Shown: one piece after another, positions 25,709 through 34,762 of the stretch
Layout: every line of letters begins with the position of its first letter
Numbering within the stretch: the stretch's first letter is position 1
NCBI GenBank assembly: GCA_963516675.1
Contig: CAUQBH010000008.1
Span: 55,736 to 119,735, forward strand
Origin: JABCPE02 sp963516675
GTDB lineage: Bacteria; Bacteroidota; Bacteroidia; Flavobacteriales; Weeksellaceae
Length of the DNA: 64,000 nt
Direction of reading: 5' to 3'
Notes under the pieces: generated by a model
Databases searched by the model: none
What the model saw: only the letters and a program-made list of their open reading frames with translations
What the model was told of the DNA's origin: nothing
Made by a program: the position numbers and the translations under genes

Positions 25709-27487
25709 TTATTTTTTGTTGTTTTTCTGTTGTTTTTGTTGCTCTTTCTGCTGTTCTTGTGCTTGTTCCATCAGCTCACGCATTTTTCTTTGGAATCGCC
25801 CTTCTTTAGCAGGTTTAGCTTTGTTTTCTTGAATCTGAGCGTGAATTTTCTTCTCATCAATGATAAAGTTTTTGATGACAAGTACAATCACGATGTTCAG
25901 AGCATTTGACACAAAATAGTACCAAGAAAGCCCAGATGCAGCAGAGTTCAGGAAGAACATGAATGTAATTGGGAAAATGTACATCAGAGGTCTCATATCA
26001 GGCATCCCTTCTTGTCTCGGCGCCTGCATGTTTCCAGAAGTCATGATAGTGTAGATTAAAATAACCACCGTACAAGCCACCGCAAAAATACTCAAATGGT
26101 CTATTCCAAGGAAGTTAGAAGGAATCTTGATAATATCATCATATGAAGATAAATCCTCTACGAACCAGAAGCTCTTGCCTCGGAAATCGATATAATTCGG
26201 GAAGAAACGGAATAACGCATAGAAAATAGGCACCTGCATAAGGGCTGGGATACATCCCGCTAGCTGATTGACTCCCGCATTCCTATACACCGCTAATACT
26301 TCTTGTTGTTTTTTCAGAGGGTCAGCATCTTTGTATTTTTCGTTTACAGCATCTACTTCAGGTCGGATTACTCTCATCATAGCGCTCAGCTTGTGCTGTT
26401 TGAACATGATAGGCGAGAGGATAAGTTTAACCATGATAGTCAGAACTAAAATAGCCCAACCAGCCGTAAGTCCTAAATGGTTTTGAATGAATTCATAAAT
26501 AGGGATAAAGAACCAAACATTGATAGTTCTGATGAATGACCAGCCGAGCGGCAAGATTCTATCAAAGTTTTTATCATAGCTTTTAAGTAAATCTAAATCT
26601 AATGGCATAAAATACCAAGAGAAACTTTCGTTAAACTCCTTGTTTCCAGAGAGGTTTACTTCAGCTTTATAGTTGAAAGTTTTTAGATAATTACTTTTGT
26701 CTATTGGTTCTTGGCTTCCTGTAGACTGTGTAAGTCCGTTTTTAGCCTCGAAAACAGCCGTGAAGAACTGGCTTTTCACACCGATCCAGTCTAGTGTTTC
26801 TTCGGTTTCCTCCATTTCTCCTCTTCCATCATAATCATAGCTGGAATAGTTGTTAAATGAATAAACAAACTCTGTGTAGCCTTGTTGCTGTGTTCTTCCT
26901 TTTTCTGTAGCCAAAGCCTGATAATCCCAAGAAAACTGAGCTTTGTTGTCATTAGTTACTTTAGAAAGTCCTTCTGTTTTTACTTGGAAATCAACTTTGT
27001 AATTTTTTTGTAAAGTATAGATAAACTGAATTGTAGCGGACTCCAGCTGTGCGTGTAGAGTTATTACATTGCCATTTACTGTCGGAGTAAAGTTTAAATC
27101 TTTGGTACTTACTAATTTACCAGTTTTGTCTTTAAAAGCAAATCCGTAGTTTGAGTTCTCGTTATTGAATAAATACAGAGGTTTATTTTTGTCTGTTTTG
27201 TCATAAGAGTTGTACTGGTTCATTCTTACCGAAGAAATCTGCCCACCAAGGTTAGAAATTTCCAAAGTAAGTTCATCATTTTTGAGAACGGATTTTTCTC
27301 CATTATGAGAAGCAACTGCTTTTACGATTTTTTCAGTTTGTTCGGTTTTTACTTGTTGTTCAGCCTCTTTTTTCTTGTCATTTTTATTAGAATACTGGAA
27401 AAAAAGCAATACCGCCAAAATAAATCCAGCAAAGACAACCATATTGATAAACTGGCTTCTTTCAAATCCTCTGTTACTATTCTGCAT
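25709..27487 (-). CDS. yidC: Membrane protein insertase YidC
   Basis: Inner-membrane insertase/chaperone, 592 residues. An N-terminal signal anchor (about 13-27) precedes the large periplasmic beta domain (about 60-330). The conserved five-helix insertase core follows, with LTAGWAILVLTIMVKLILSPI near 338-358, QLAGCIPALMQVPIFYALFRFF near 408-430 and the MFFLNSAASGLSWYYFVSN segment. The cytoplasmic tail is rich in Gln and Lys. It is preceded by a TAtcTTTG element and lies downstream of pyrG on the same strand but after a terminator. Confidence 0.97.
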   Translation of the reverse strand: MQNSNRGFERSQFINMVVFAGFILAVLLFFQYSNKNDKKKEAEQQVKTEQTEKIVKAVASHNGEKSVLKNDELTLEISNLGGQISSVRMNQYNSYDKTDKNKPLYLFNNENSNYGFAFKDKTGKLVSTKDLNFTPTVNGNVITLHAQLESATIQFIYTLQKNYKVDFQVKTEGLSKVTNDNKAQFSWDYQALATEKGRTQQQGYTEFVYSFNNYSSYDYDGRGEMEETEETLDWIGVKSQFFTAVFEAKNGLTQSTGSQEPIDKSNYLKTFNYKAEVNLSGNKEFNESFSWYFMPLDLDLLKSYDKNFDRILPLGWSFIRTINVWFFIPIYEFIQNHLGLTAGWAILVLTIMVKLILSPIMFKQHKLSAMMRVIRPEVDAVNEKYKDADPLKKQQEVLAVYRNAGVNQLAGCIPALMQVPIFYALFRFFPNYIDFRGKSFWFVEDLSSYDDIIKIPSNFLGIDHLSIFAVACTVVILIYTIMTSGNMQAPRQEGMPDMRPLMYIFPITFMFFLNSAASGLSWYYFVSNALNIVIVLVIKNFIIDEKKIHAQIQENKAKPAKEGRFQRKMRELMEQAQEQQKEQQKQQKNNKK

Positions 27488-27514
27488 TTTTTTAGTTTAA
27501 AAAATTATTGCCGA

Positions 27515-27522
27515 CAAAGATA
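27515..27522 (-). promoter_or_regulatory. -7 element for yidC
   Basis: TAtcTTTG on the minus strand, 28 nt upstream of the yidC ATG. Confidence 0.5.
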
Positions 27523-27598
27523 AACAAAAATTAGTGAAAAGATTTATTTCGTTAGAAAATAAGTTGTGATTTTTATTAGAAATAAAATGATAAATAAA

Positions 27599-27631
27599 CC
27601 CTTTTAACTCGTAAATTAAAAGGGCTATTTT
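27599..27631 (-). terminator. Terminator after pyrG
   Basis: Inverted repeat CCCTTTTAA / TTAAAAGGG (27599-27624) with a short loop, followed on the minus strand by TTTATTTATC, directly after the pyrG stop. Confidence 0.65.
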
Positions 27632-27640
27632 GAAATAAAA

Positions 27641-29254
27641 TTATTTTTTATTTTTTGCAGATGCTTTTATCAAAGCTATGAACAAAGGATGTGGAGATGC
27701 CACCGTACTTTTGTACTCTGGATGGTACTGCACTCCTACATAGAAAGGATGGTCTTTGAGTTCCACTACTTCTACGAGGTGGGTTTCAGGGTTGAAACCA
27801 GAAGGGATAAGTCCCTTTTTCTCATAATCCTCTATGTAGTCATTGTTAAATTCATATCTGTGTCTATGTCTTTCCGAAATCAGTTCTGCATTGTAGATTT
27901 GCGCGATTTTGGTGTTTGGTTTTAGTTCGCATTTCCAAGCGCCCAGACGCATAGTTCCGCCTTTGTCTATTACATCTTTTTGCTCCTCCATTAGGCTGAT
28001 AACAGGGTAAGGTGAGTTGTCATCAAACTCCATACTATTCGCCTTTTCAAATCCTAATACATTTCTCGCAAATTCTATCGTGACAATCTGCATTCCGAGA
28101 CAAATTCCTAATAGCGGAATTTTGTTTTCTCTGGCGTATTTTGCAGCGGATATTTTCCCTTCTATTCCTCTGTCGCCAAAACCAGGTGCGATGAGAATAC
28201 CATCTAAATCTTTTAGATAATCTTCTGCATTTCCGTTTTCTAGGTCACCGCTGTATATCCATTTTAGCTTCACATCTATTTCCTCTGATGCTCCTGCATG
28301 GATGAAAGCCTCCGCTATGGATTTGTATGAATCCTGCAAAGAAACATATTTACCAACAAGCCCTATTTCTACGGATTTCTTAGGATTTTTATATTTTTTA
28401 AGAAAATTTTGCCAGTTTTTTAGGTTGGGTTCTTTGTCATAAGGAAGCCCTAAACCTTTGAGAACCACTTGGTCAAAATTCTGCTCATGCAGTTCTATAG
28501 GAACGCGGTATATAGTGTCCACATCCTTACATTCCACTACATTTTCTATGGCTACATTGCAGAATTGAGCAAGTTTAGACTTGATGTCTTTGGTGATGGT
28601 ATGTTCGGTTCTGCAGACTAAAACATCCGCCTGAACGCCGCTTTCCATCAATGCTTTTACAGAGTGCTGAGAAGGTTTTGTTTTTAATTCGCCACTTGAA
28701 GCCAAATAAGGCAGCAAAGTAAGGTGAATCACCATAGAGTTTTTCTCTCCCAGCTCCCATTTTAACTGGCGAACAGACTCTATGTAAGGCAAAGATTCTA
28801 TGTCTCCCACCGTTCCGCCTATTTCAGTGATGATGATATCATAGCCTTCATTAGAAAGAATTTTTATTCTTCTCTTTATCTCATTGGTAATGTGCGGAAT
28901 TACCTGCACGGTTTTCCCTAGGAAATCTCCTTTTCGCTCTTTTTCGATTACGGTTTGGTAGATTCTTCCTGTGGTTACATTGTTATTTTGGCTGGTATTG
29001 GTATCCAGAAATCTCTCATAGTGTCCCAAGTCAAGGTCTGTCTCTGCGCCGTCTTCGGTCACATAGCATTCGCCGTGTTCGTATGGGTTTAGTGTCCCTG
29101 GGTCGATATTGATATAAGGGTCTAATTTCTGTATGGTAACTTTGAATCCTCTGGCTTTCAGTAGCATACCTAGGGAAGCGGAAACGATTCCTTTTCCTAA
29201 TGATGATGTTACACCTCCTGTTACGAAGATGTATTTGGTATTATTTTTAGACAT
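27641..29254 (-). CDS. pyrG: CTP synthase
   Basis: Makes CTP from UTP, ATP and glutamine. With the ATG at 29254 (MSKNNTKYIF) the protein has 537 residues, the standard size. The synthetase domain opens with FVTGGVTSSLGKG and carries LDPYINIDPGTLNPYEHGE. The C-terminal class I glutaminase has the nucleophile in LLGICLGMQ and the VQYHPEY His/Glu pair. An in-frame TTG 18 nt further upstream is rejected because it overlaps the -7 element. Confidence 0.97.
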   Translation of the reverse strand: MSKNNTKYIFVTGGVTSSLGKGIVSASLGMLLKARGFKVTIQKLDPYINIDPGTLNPYEHGECYVTEDGAETDLDLGHYERFLDTNTSQNNNVTTGRIYQTVIEKERKGDFLGKTVQVIPHITNEIKRRIKILSNEGYDIIITEIGGTVGDIESLPYIESVRQLKWELGEKNSMVIHLTLLPYLASSGELKTKPSQHSVKALMESGVQADVLVCRTEHTITKDIKSKLAQFCNVAIENVVECKDVDTIYRVPIELHEQNFDQVVLKGLGLPYDKEPNLKNWQNFLKKYKNPKKSVEIGLVGKYVSLQDSYKSIAEAFIHAGASEEIDVKLKWIYSGDLENGNAEDYLKDLDGILIAPGFGDRGIEGKISAAKYARENKIPLLGICLGMQIVTIEFARNVLGFEKANSMEFDDNSPYPVISLMEEQKDVIDKGGTMRLGAWKCELKPNTKIAQIYNAELISERHRHRYEFNNDYIEDYEKKGLIPSGFNPETHLVEVVELKDHPFYVGVQYHPEYKSTVASPHPLFIALIKASAKNKK

Positions 29255-29269
29255 TCGTTTAGGTTTGTG

Positions 29270-29277
29270 CAAAGTTA
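29270..29277 (-). promoter_or_regulatory. -7 element for pyrG
   Basis: TAacTTTG on the minus strand, 15 nt upstream of the chosen pyrG ATG, with a TTG about 20 nt further upstream. It excludes the longer TTG start. Confidence 0.55.
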
Positions 29278-29418
29278 AAATAAAACGCCATATTATGCAA
29301 GAAACAAACTATAAAGTAAGTGAAACAAAGTCAAAGGTTTATTTAATAAAGTATTTCTAATTAAATTTTGAAAACATTAAAGTTGTTAAATTTAGTATTT
29401 ATAAAAAAGTAAAATCCA

Positions 29419-29426
29419 TATCTTTG
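29419..29426 (+). promoter_or_regulatory. -7 element for miaA
   Basis: TAtcTTTG, 21 nt upstream of the miaA ATG. Confidence 0.5.
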
Positions 29427-29447
29427 AGGCTTATTTTTAAAAATTAA

Positions 29448-30353
29448 ATGGAGAAAAAACTTTTTTCTGTGGTAGGGCCTACGGGAATTGGTAAAACGAA
29501 ATTGGCAATCGCAATTGCGAAATATTTTGGAACAGAAGTTGTGTCGTGTGATGCGCGTCAGTTTTTTGCGGAAATGCCTATTGGCACGGCTGCGCCGACG
29601 GAAGATGAGCTTGCCCAAGTAAAACATCATTTCATAGGAAATCTCAGTATGGTGGATGAATATTCCATCGGGCAGTATGAAAAAGATGCCTTGGAAAAAT
29701 TAGAACAGCTGTTCCAAAAGTATGACAATGTAGTGCTGGTGGGCGGTTCGGGAATGTATGAAAAGGCAGTTGCAGAGGGATTGAACAATCTTCCAGAATC
29801 AAATCCTGAAAATCAGAAAAAATTAGAACAGCTATTCAGCGAGGGTGGAATAGAAGCCTTGCAAAAACTTTTGAAAGAATCGGATAGTGTTTATTATCAG
29901 ATAGTTGATAAAGAAAATCCGCGCCGACTGATGAGGGCTTTGGATATTATCTGGCAGACAGGAAAAACTTACACGGAAAATATTGAAAATCCGTTGGTTA
30001 AAAGAGATTTTGATGTTGTCAGAATTGGGATTTCTGCGGACAGAGAGATTATTTATGACAGAATTAACCAAAGGGTGGATTTGATGGTGCAGAATGGGCT
30101 TTTGGAAGAAGCAAAAAATCTTATTCCATATAAAGATAAAACAGCTCTGCAGACAGTGGGTTACACAGAATTATTCAAATATTTTTCAGGTGAGTGGGAG
30201 CTGGGTTTTGCGATTTCAGAAATAAAGAAAAATTCCCGAAGATACGCCAAAAGACAGCTTACATGGCTTAGAAAACTAGAAAATATCCATTGGATAAAAT
30301 ATGACTACACACAGGAAGAATTAGAAAAATTATTAGAAATTATCAAAAAATGA
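29448..30353 (+). CDS. miaA: tRNA dimethylallyltransferase
   Basis: Transfers a dimethylallyl group to N6 of A37 in tRNAs reading UNN codons. The 301-residue protein has the P-loop VVGPTGIGKTKLAIA (8-22), the VSCDARQFF segment (normally DS.Q), GTAAPTEDE and VLVGGSGMYEKAV. The C-terminal part carries ALQTVGYTELFKYF and RRYAKRQLTWLRK. The stop overlaps the next ATG by four bases, coupling it to the TlpA-like gene. Confidence 0.95.
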   Translation: MEKKLFSVVGPTGIGKTKLAIAIAKYFGTEVVSCDARQFFAEMPIGTAAPTEDELAQVKHHFIGNLSMVDEYSIGQYEKDALEKLEQLFQKYDNVVLVGGSGMYEKAVAEGLNNLPESNPENQKKLEQLFSEGGIEALQKLLKESDSVYYQIVDKENPRRLMRALDIIWQTGKTYTENIENPLVKRDFDVVRIGISADREIIYDRINQRVDLMVQNGLLEEAKNLIPYKDKTALQTVGYTELFKYFSGEWELGFAISEIKKNSRRYAKRQLTWLRKLENIHWIKYDYTQEELEKLLEIIKK

Positions 30354-30904
30354 AAAACTTTTTAAAGAAACAATGGAGTAATATCCTATTTGGCGGGTTT
30401 GTGTTGGCATTTTTCTTTGTGCCAGGTGTTCGTGAGTCTATTCAAAGACTTTTCTTGATGAAGCCTTCTTTGGAGGAGTCGCAGAGTATAGGAACGCTCT
30501 CAGAATCAGAATATAATGTAGAATTAAAGGGAATAAATGTTCCAGATGCCAATTTGTCTGATTTCAAAGGAAAACCTGTTTTTCTCAATTTTTGGGGAAG
30601 CTGGTGTCCTCCTTGTAGAGCTGAATTTCCTACTATCCAAAGCCTTTACGAGGGTAAAAAAGGGAAAATAGAATTTGTCCTCATTGCCATGCAGGATGAG
30701 GAGCAGAAAGTAAGAGATTTTATTAAGAAAAATGACTATACTACGCCTGTTTATCTACTGAAAGAGCCACTTAGCGAGAAGTTTAGTATAGGTGTTTTTC
30801 CTACCACTTTCATCATTGGGAAGGATGGGCAGATACTCAAAAAAGATGAAGGAGCGGCCGACTGGAATAGTCAAGCGGTTCATAGTTTTATAGACAAATT
30901 GTAA
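30350..30904 (+). CDS. TlpA/ResA-like membrane-anchored thioredoxin
   Basis: A 184-residue extracytoplasmic thiol-disulfide oxidoreductase. It has an uncleaved N-terminal membrane anchor (about 13-32) and an AhpC/TSA-type thioredoxin fold with the redox motif WGSWCPPCRAEFP (Cys near 86 and 89). The ATG overlaps the miaA stop. It probably keeps periplasmic thiols reduced, for example in cytochrome c assembly. It is a second family member besides the lipoprotein at 5826. Confidence 0.88.
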   Translation: MKNFLKKQWSNILFGGFVLAFFFVPGVRESIQRLFLMKPSLEESQSIGTLSESEYNVELKGINVPDANLSDFKGKPVFLNFWGSWCPPCRAEFPTIQSLYEGKKGKIEFVLIAMQDEEQKVRDFIKKNDYTTPVYLLKEPLSEKFSIGVFPTTFIIGKDGQILKKDEGAADWNSQAVHSFIDKL

Positions 30905-30953
30905 TTTTTGGCAAGAGTTTTGCTGCTTTTATTATCAGAAAATATTTATAAAA

Positions 30954-31250
30954 ATGAAAAAAATTAAGATGGCTTATCAAGTTTATAAAAACAGAAGTTT
31001 TTTCACTAAAATTCCTGATATTTTTAGAATGATAAAGTCTTCATTTAGAGGAGAGTATAAGATGAATAAATCATCAGTTATTATCCCAGTGCTTATATTT
31101 ATCTATATGCTGTCACCTTTGGATTTTATTCCAGATTTTATTCCTTTTATCGGTGTTTTGGATGATTTGGGACTTTTTGCTATTGCAGTCTCTAAACTGA
31201 CAAAAGAGCTGGATAATTTTTATCTATGGGAAGCTAATAGAGCGGAGTAG
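30954..31250 (+). CDS. YkvA family membrane protein (DUF1232)
   Basis: A 98-residue DUF1232 protein. The diagnostic stretch is YMLSPLDFIPDFIPFIGVLDDLGL (about 55-78), a hydrophobic segment with conserved Asp and Pro residues. Function is unknown. It lies 49 nt after the TlpA-like gene on the same strand and ends just before a strong bidirectional terminator. Confidence 0.88.
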   Translation: MKKIKMAYQVYKNRSFFTKIPDIFRMIKSSFRGEYKMNKSSVIIPVLIFIYMLSPLDFIPDFIPFIGVLDDLGLFAIAVSKLTKELDNFYLWEANRAE

Positions 31251-31280
31251 TGCTAAACACCAATAAATTTAAATAAAATA

Positions 31281-31310
31281 AAAAACATACTTTTTTAAGT
31301 ATGTTTTTTT
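31281..31310. terminator. Bidirectional terminator between the YkvA gene and coaBC
   Basis: AAAACATACTT / AAGTATGTTTT hairpin with A-runs and T-runs on the two sides. The coaBC stop codon (31295-31297) lies inside the hairpin. Confidence 0.8.
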
Positions 31311-32503
31311 TGTAACTGTTCTTGTACAAAATCTAAAATGTCTTTTGCGACATCTTCTTTGGATTTTAGAGCAAAATCTTTCTGTTCCGAAGGGGTGATG
31401 ATTTTGATTTTGTTGGTATCGTTTTTAAATCCAGCACCGCTGTCTTTTAGTGAGTTTAGGACTATCATATCTAGGTTTTTTCGCACTAGTTTTCCTTTTG
31501 CGTTTTCTTCTTCGTTCTGAGTTTCTAATGCAAAACCAACCAAAAATTGGTTTTTCTTTTTCTTGCCCATAGTTTTCAGAATATCAGGGTTTTTGACTAG
31601 TGTGATGGTCATTTCCTTATCATTCTTTTTGATTTTCTCTTGGGCAACTTCTTTCGGAGCATAGTCCGCCACTGCTGCACTCATTATCGCAATATCTGTA
31701 TTGTCAAAATGTTGAAATACAGAATTGTACATTTCTTTTGCAGAATTTACTTTTTCTAATGATATATTTTTATTCGTATTTAGTGCGGTTGGCCCTGAAA
31801 TGAGAATCACCTTGGCACCTCTTTTTTCAGCTTCTTCCGCGATGGCAAATCCCATTTTCCCAGAGGAATGATTTCCGATAAACCGCACAGGGTCAATGGC
31901 TTCGTAAGTCGGCCCTGCCGTTACAAGAACTGTTTTTCCAGCTAAAGATTTTTTCTGGTTTGAATTAAAGAAATTAGCAATAGTTTTATAAATAGTTTCT
32001 GTTTCTGCCATTCGCCCTTTGCCCACTAGTCCGCTAGCTAGTTCGCCTTCTTCTGCAGGAATGATGATGTTCCCATATTCTTCGGCAAGTTTTAGATTTC
32101 GCTCGGTAGAAGGATGGATGTACATATCCAGATCCATCGCAGGAGCTATGAACACAGGGCATTTTGCCGAAAGATAAGTAGCTATCACTAGATTGTCACA
32201 TACACCATTCACCATCTTTGCCAATGTGTTTGCGGTGCATGGAGCTACCAGCATCACATTCGCCCATAAGGCCAAATCTACATGGCTGTTCCATTCTCCA
32301 TCTTGTGAGGAAAACTCGCTGAATACCTTTCTTTTAGATAAGGAGGATAGGGTAAGAGGGCTTACAAATTGCTTTGCAGACGGCGTTAGGATAACTTGTA
32401 CTTCTGCTCCATTTTTGATAAAATCCCTTACGAGAGTATTGATTTTATAGGCTGCGATACCACCCGTGATTGCGATTAGTATTTTTTTTCCTGATAAATC
32501 CAT
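31295..32503 (-). CDS. coaBC: Bifunctional phosphopantothenoylcysteine decarboxylase/synthase
   Basis: Coenzyme A biosynthesis enzyme, 402 residues. It joins CTP-dependent ligation of cysteine to phosphopantothenate (CoaB, about residues 190-400) with FMN-dependent decarboxylation (CoaC, 1-180). Visible motifs: ITGGIAAYK (8-16), NTLAKMVNGVCDNL (about 92-105), PAMDLDMY (about 121-128) and, in CoaB, VTAGPTYEAIDPVRFIGNHSSGKMG and MSAAVADYAP. It follows rpoZ after a terminator. Its 3' end is inside the terminator shared with the opposite gene. Confidence 0.96.
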   Translation of the reverse strand: MDLSGKKILIAITGGIAAYKINTLVRDFIKNGAEVQVILTPSAKQFVSPLTLSSLSKRKVFSEFSSQDGEWNSHVDLALWANVMLVAPCTANTLAKMVNGVCDNLVIATYLSAKCPVFIAPAMDLDMYIHPSTERNLKLAEEYGNIIIPAEEGELASGLVGKGRMAETETIYKTIANFFNSNQKKSLAGKTVLVTAGPTYEAIDPVRFIGNHSSGKMGFAIAEEAEKRGAKVILISGPTALNTNKNISLEKVNSAKEMYNSVFQHFDNTDIAIMSAAVADYAPKEVAQEKIKKNDKEMTITLVKNPDILKTMGKKKKNQFLVGFALETQNEEENAKGKLVRKNLDMIVLNSLKDSGAGFKNDTNKIKIITPSEQKDFALKSKEDVAKDILDFVQEQLQKKHT

Positions 32504-32545
32504 GTGGTTTTAAAATTTTGAAATAAAATTAAGTAAAATAAAAAC

Positions 32546-32582
32546 AAAAAAGTTGTAACTCACACGAAATTACAACTTTTTT
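32546..32582 (-). terminator. Terminator after rpoZ
   Basis: AAAAAAGTTGTAA / TTACAACTTTTTT perfect stem with an 11-nt loop and a T-tail on the minus strand, between rpoZ and coaBC. Confidence 0.75.
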
Positions 32583-32610
32583 GATAAAATAAATATAAAA
32601 ATAAAAAAGA

Positions 32611-32931
32611 TTATTTATCTGTCTTTCTGAAATAAATCTCATCATCCAACCATTCTTTGATGGCAATAGATGTAGGTTTTGGTAATTTTTCGTAGTATTT
32701 AGAGATTTCTATTTGTTCTCTATTTTCAAAAACTTCTTCTAAAGAAGTGTCACGCACAGCAAATTCATCAAGCTTATTATGCAGCTCAGTTCTTATTTCA
32801 GAGTTGATTTGCTCTGCTCTTTTTCCCATGATTACAATAGCCTCATAGATACTTCCTACTTTTTCCTCTATTTTGTCTTTGTCGTAAGTAATGGTATTAA
32901 CTTCAGCTTTGATATCTTTAATGTTTCTCAT
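32611..32931 (-). CDS. rpoZ: RNA polymerase omega subunit (Rpb6-like)
   Basis: Small RNA polymerase assembly subunit, 106 residues from the ATG at 32931 (MRNIKDIKAEV). The core GSIYEAIVIMGKRAEQI is the Rpb6/omega signature, followed by Bacteroidota-type C-terminal residues. An ATG at 32955 would add eight residues but lies inside the TAaaTTTG promoter element, so the inner start is preferred. It lies between bamD and coaBC, the usual flavobacterial order bamD-rpoZ-coaBC. Confidence 0.9.
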   Translation of the reverse strand: MRNIKDIKAEVNTITYDKDKIEEKVGSIYEAIVIMGKRAEQINSEIRTELHNKLDEFAVRDTSLEEVFENREQIEISKYYEKLPKPTSIAIKEWLDDEIYFRKTDK

Positions 32932-32952
32932 CTTTACAAAAAAATTATTCCG

Positions 32953-32960
32953 CAAATTTA
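32953..32960 (-). promoter_or_regulatory. -7 element for rpoZ
   Basis: TAaaTTTG on the minus strand, 21 nt upstream of the ATG at 32931. It overlaps the alternative ATG at 32955 and decides the start. Confidence 0.5.
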
Positions 32961-32987
32961 GTAAATAAAAAATAAATTCAAAAAACT

Positions 32988-33884
32988 TTATTTTTCCTCT
33001 TCTTCCTTTTCTCTCTTTTTCAGTTCTTCTTCTCTTTGTTTTTCTAGGAATTCGGCTTTTCTTTTTTCATTTTCTTCAATTACTTTTAGGTGTCTTTCTA
33101 ATTCCTTAGTTAGTTTTTCTCTCATGGAAGCCGCTTCTTTAGAAGAACTAGTATCAGGGTAATCTCTTTCCACATCCTTTGAAAAAGCGATGGCACTTTC
33201 TAAACGATCTTTTTTCAAATCATATATAGAGTGCATTCCAAGCTCATATTTAGCCTTCATAATGTGCTCAAAACTTTTTTGTCTTAGTTTTGTGCTTGGA
33301 TAGTCTTCCAGCAGATTTTCAAATGCCGTAACAGCCGCTCTGTAATCAGCCATTCTGAAGTATCTTCTGGCTTGTTCGTAGTATTTAGTTTCTAGCCTTT
33401 GGGTAAGCTCATCTATTTTTTTGTTAGCATCTTCTGCTCTTTCTTTGTCAGAATTAGGATGATTATTTAAGAAATCCTGAAGCATGTTGATAGCGGATTC
33501 TGTGCTGGTTTGGTCTAGATTGTAGTCTGCAGCATCTTGATAGTAACATATCGCAGCCATGTATGAAGCTTCTTCTCTTCTTGGATCATTAAGGAAAGTA
33601 CCTGCGAAATTTTTGAACTGGTGTCCTGCTAATCTGTAGTTTTTGTCATAATAGTTGGCATATGCGAGTTTAAAAACCACTTCTGGTGCATCATCAGTCC
33701 CTGCTACTAGGTTAGGAAGTCTGTCATATAGTGCAATGGCGTTAGACCATTTTTTTTGTGCATAAAATTCATTAGCGGTATTGAGGATAAAGTCTTTATC
33801 GCTGCTTTTGAGTGCAGTGCTGAGTTGTCTATTACACGAAATTATGCTCAATGAAGCTAAAGCAATAACAAAATATTTTTTCAT
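32988..33884 (-). CDS. bamD: Outer membrane assembly lipoprotein BamD
   Basis: Essential lipoprotein of the BAM complex that inserts beta-barrel proteins into the outer membrane. The 298-residue protein has the lipobox SIISC (Cys17), then TPR-like helical repeats: ANEFYAQKKWSNAIALYDRL, FKLAYANYYDKNYRLAGHQFKNFA, EEASYMAAICYYQDA and ARRYFRMADYRAAVTAFENLLEDYPST. The C-terminus is a charged Glu/Lys-rich coil that looks like a clade extension. It is followed by rpoZ and coaBC. Confidence 0.93.
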   Translation of the reverse strand: MKKYFVIALASLSIISCNRQLSTALKSSDKDFILNTANEFYAQKKWSNAIALYDRLPNLVAGTDDAPEVVFKLAYANYYDKNYRLAGHQFKNFAGTFLNDPRREEASYMAAICYYQDAADYNLDQTSTESAINMLQDFLNNHPNSDKERAEDANKKIDELTQRLETKYYEQARRYFRMADYRAAVTAFENLLEDYPSTKLRQKSFEHIMKAKYELGMHSIYDLKKDRLESAIAFSKDVERDYPDTSSSKEAASMREKLTKELERHLKVIEENEKRKAEFLEKQREEELKKREKEEEEK

Positions 33885-33913
33885 AAATTTTGACTAAAAA
33901 AAAATTTAAACCA

Positions 33914-33921
33914 CAAAAATA
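33914..33921 (-). promoter_or_regulatory. -7 element for bamD
   Basis: TAttTTTG on the minus strand, 30 nt upstream of the bamD ATG. Confidence 0.45.
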
Positions 33922-33978
33922 TGATTTTTTTTGCCAAAAGAATTGATTTAACAAAAAATTATCATTTTTATCAGAAAA

Positions 33979-34620
33979 TTATTTTTCATCAAAGCCTAAA
34001 ATAGCAAAAACACAGTTGTGCAAATGTTCTATTACTTTTTTCTCTATTTTGAGAGGCAGGTCTTGTGAGGTGCAGTTTAGGAATTTTTCATAAAAAGACC
34101 TATTTCTGATGGTAAATAGGACAGTTCCTACGATAGTGGAGATGATGTCCTCCGCTTTTGCAGGTTTTTTGAAAGTTCCTGTGGCCATGCCTTTTTCTAT
34201 GATTTTTTCTATAATATTAGTGCAGATGAGATAGAAATCTGTGAGAAGATTTCTGACTCTTTCAGAATTTTTCATTTCCTGAGTGACAAATCCATGGAAA
34301 TGAGTGTATTTTAGAACTTCTCCTACCACGAAATTGATAATTTCTTTTATCTGGATTTCTGGTCTTATGTTGCCCAATATTTGGGTAAGTTCAGAGAATT
34401 TCTCTTTACTTCTCTGTATGCGGTATTCATACAGGCAGGTCATCATTTTTTCTTTTGAACCAAAATAGTACGAAATCATTGCTACATTGATGTTGGCTTT
34501 TTTAGAAATCTCTCTTACAGAGGTATCCTCAAAGCCATTTTGGGCAATAAGTTCCTCAGCCACATTTAGAATGTGAATTTGTTTTGCGTTAAAAGGTTTT
34601 TGCATCTCTTTGTTTGTCAA
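33979..34620 (-). CDS. TetR/AcrR family transcriptional regulator
   Basis: A 213-residue TetR-type repressor. The N-terminal helix-turn-helix (about residues 14-60) includes ILNVAEELIAQNGFEDTSVREISKKANINVAMISYYFGSKEKMM, the family's DNA-binding signature. The helical C-terminus would bind an effector. It is divergent from gcvH; both start sites lie within about 140 bp, so it might control itself or gcvH, though no operator palindrome is obvious. The ligand is unknown. Confidence 0.9.
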   Translation of the reverse strand: MTNKEMQKPFNAKQIHILNVAEELIAQNGFEDTSVREISKKANINVAMISYYFGSKEKMMTCLYEYRIQRSKEKFSELTQILGNIRPEIQIKEIINFVVGEVLKYTHFHGFVTQEMKNSERVRNLLTDFYLICTNIIEKIIEKGMATGTFKKPAKAEDIISTIVGTVLFTIRNRSFYEKFLNCTSQDLPLKIEKKVIEHLHNCVFAILGFDEK

Positions 34621-34647
34621 TTATAGTTAAACCGAAAAGGTTTTCTA

Positions 34648-34655
34648 CAAAGGTA
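34648..34655 (-). promoter_or_regulatory. -7 element for the TetR gene
   Basis: TAccTTTG on the minus strand, 28 nt upstream of the TetR ATG. Confidence 0.5.
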
Positions 34656-34712
34656 AGGCAATTTTTGTGAAAAATACTAAAAAAATAACATGATGAATTT
34701 CATAAAATAAAT

Positions 34713-34743
34713 TTTGTTTTCTACTGATTTTAGTTTAAATTTG
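34713..34743 (+). promoter_or_regulatory. Full promoter for gcvH
   Basis: TTTG (34713-34716), a 19-nt spacer, then TAaaTTTG (34736-34743), a near-perfect Bacteroidota sigma-A promoter 19 nt before the gcvH ATG. Confidence 0.65.
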
Positions 34744-34762
34744 GAGAAAAATTTTAAATAAA

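Noticed and set aside
29255..29272. Longer CTP synthase start at an upstream TTG
   Set aside because: It lies within the -7 promoter element, and the ATG at 29254 gives the usual N-terminus.
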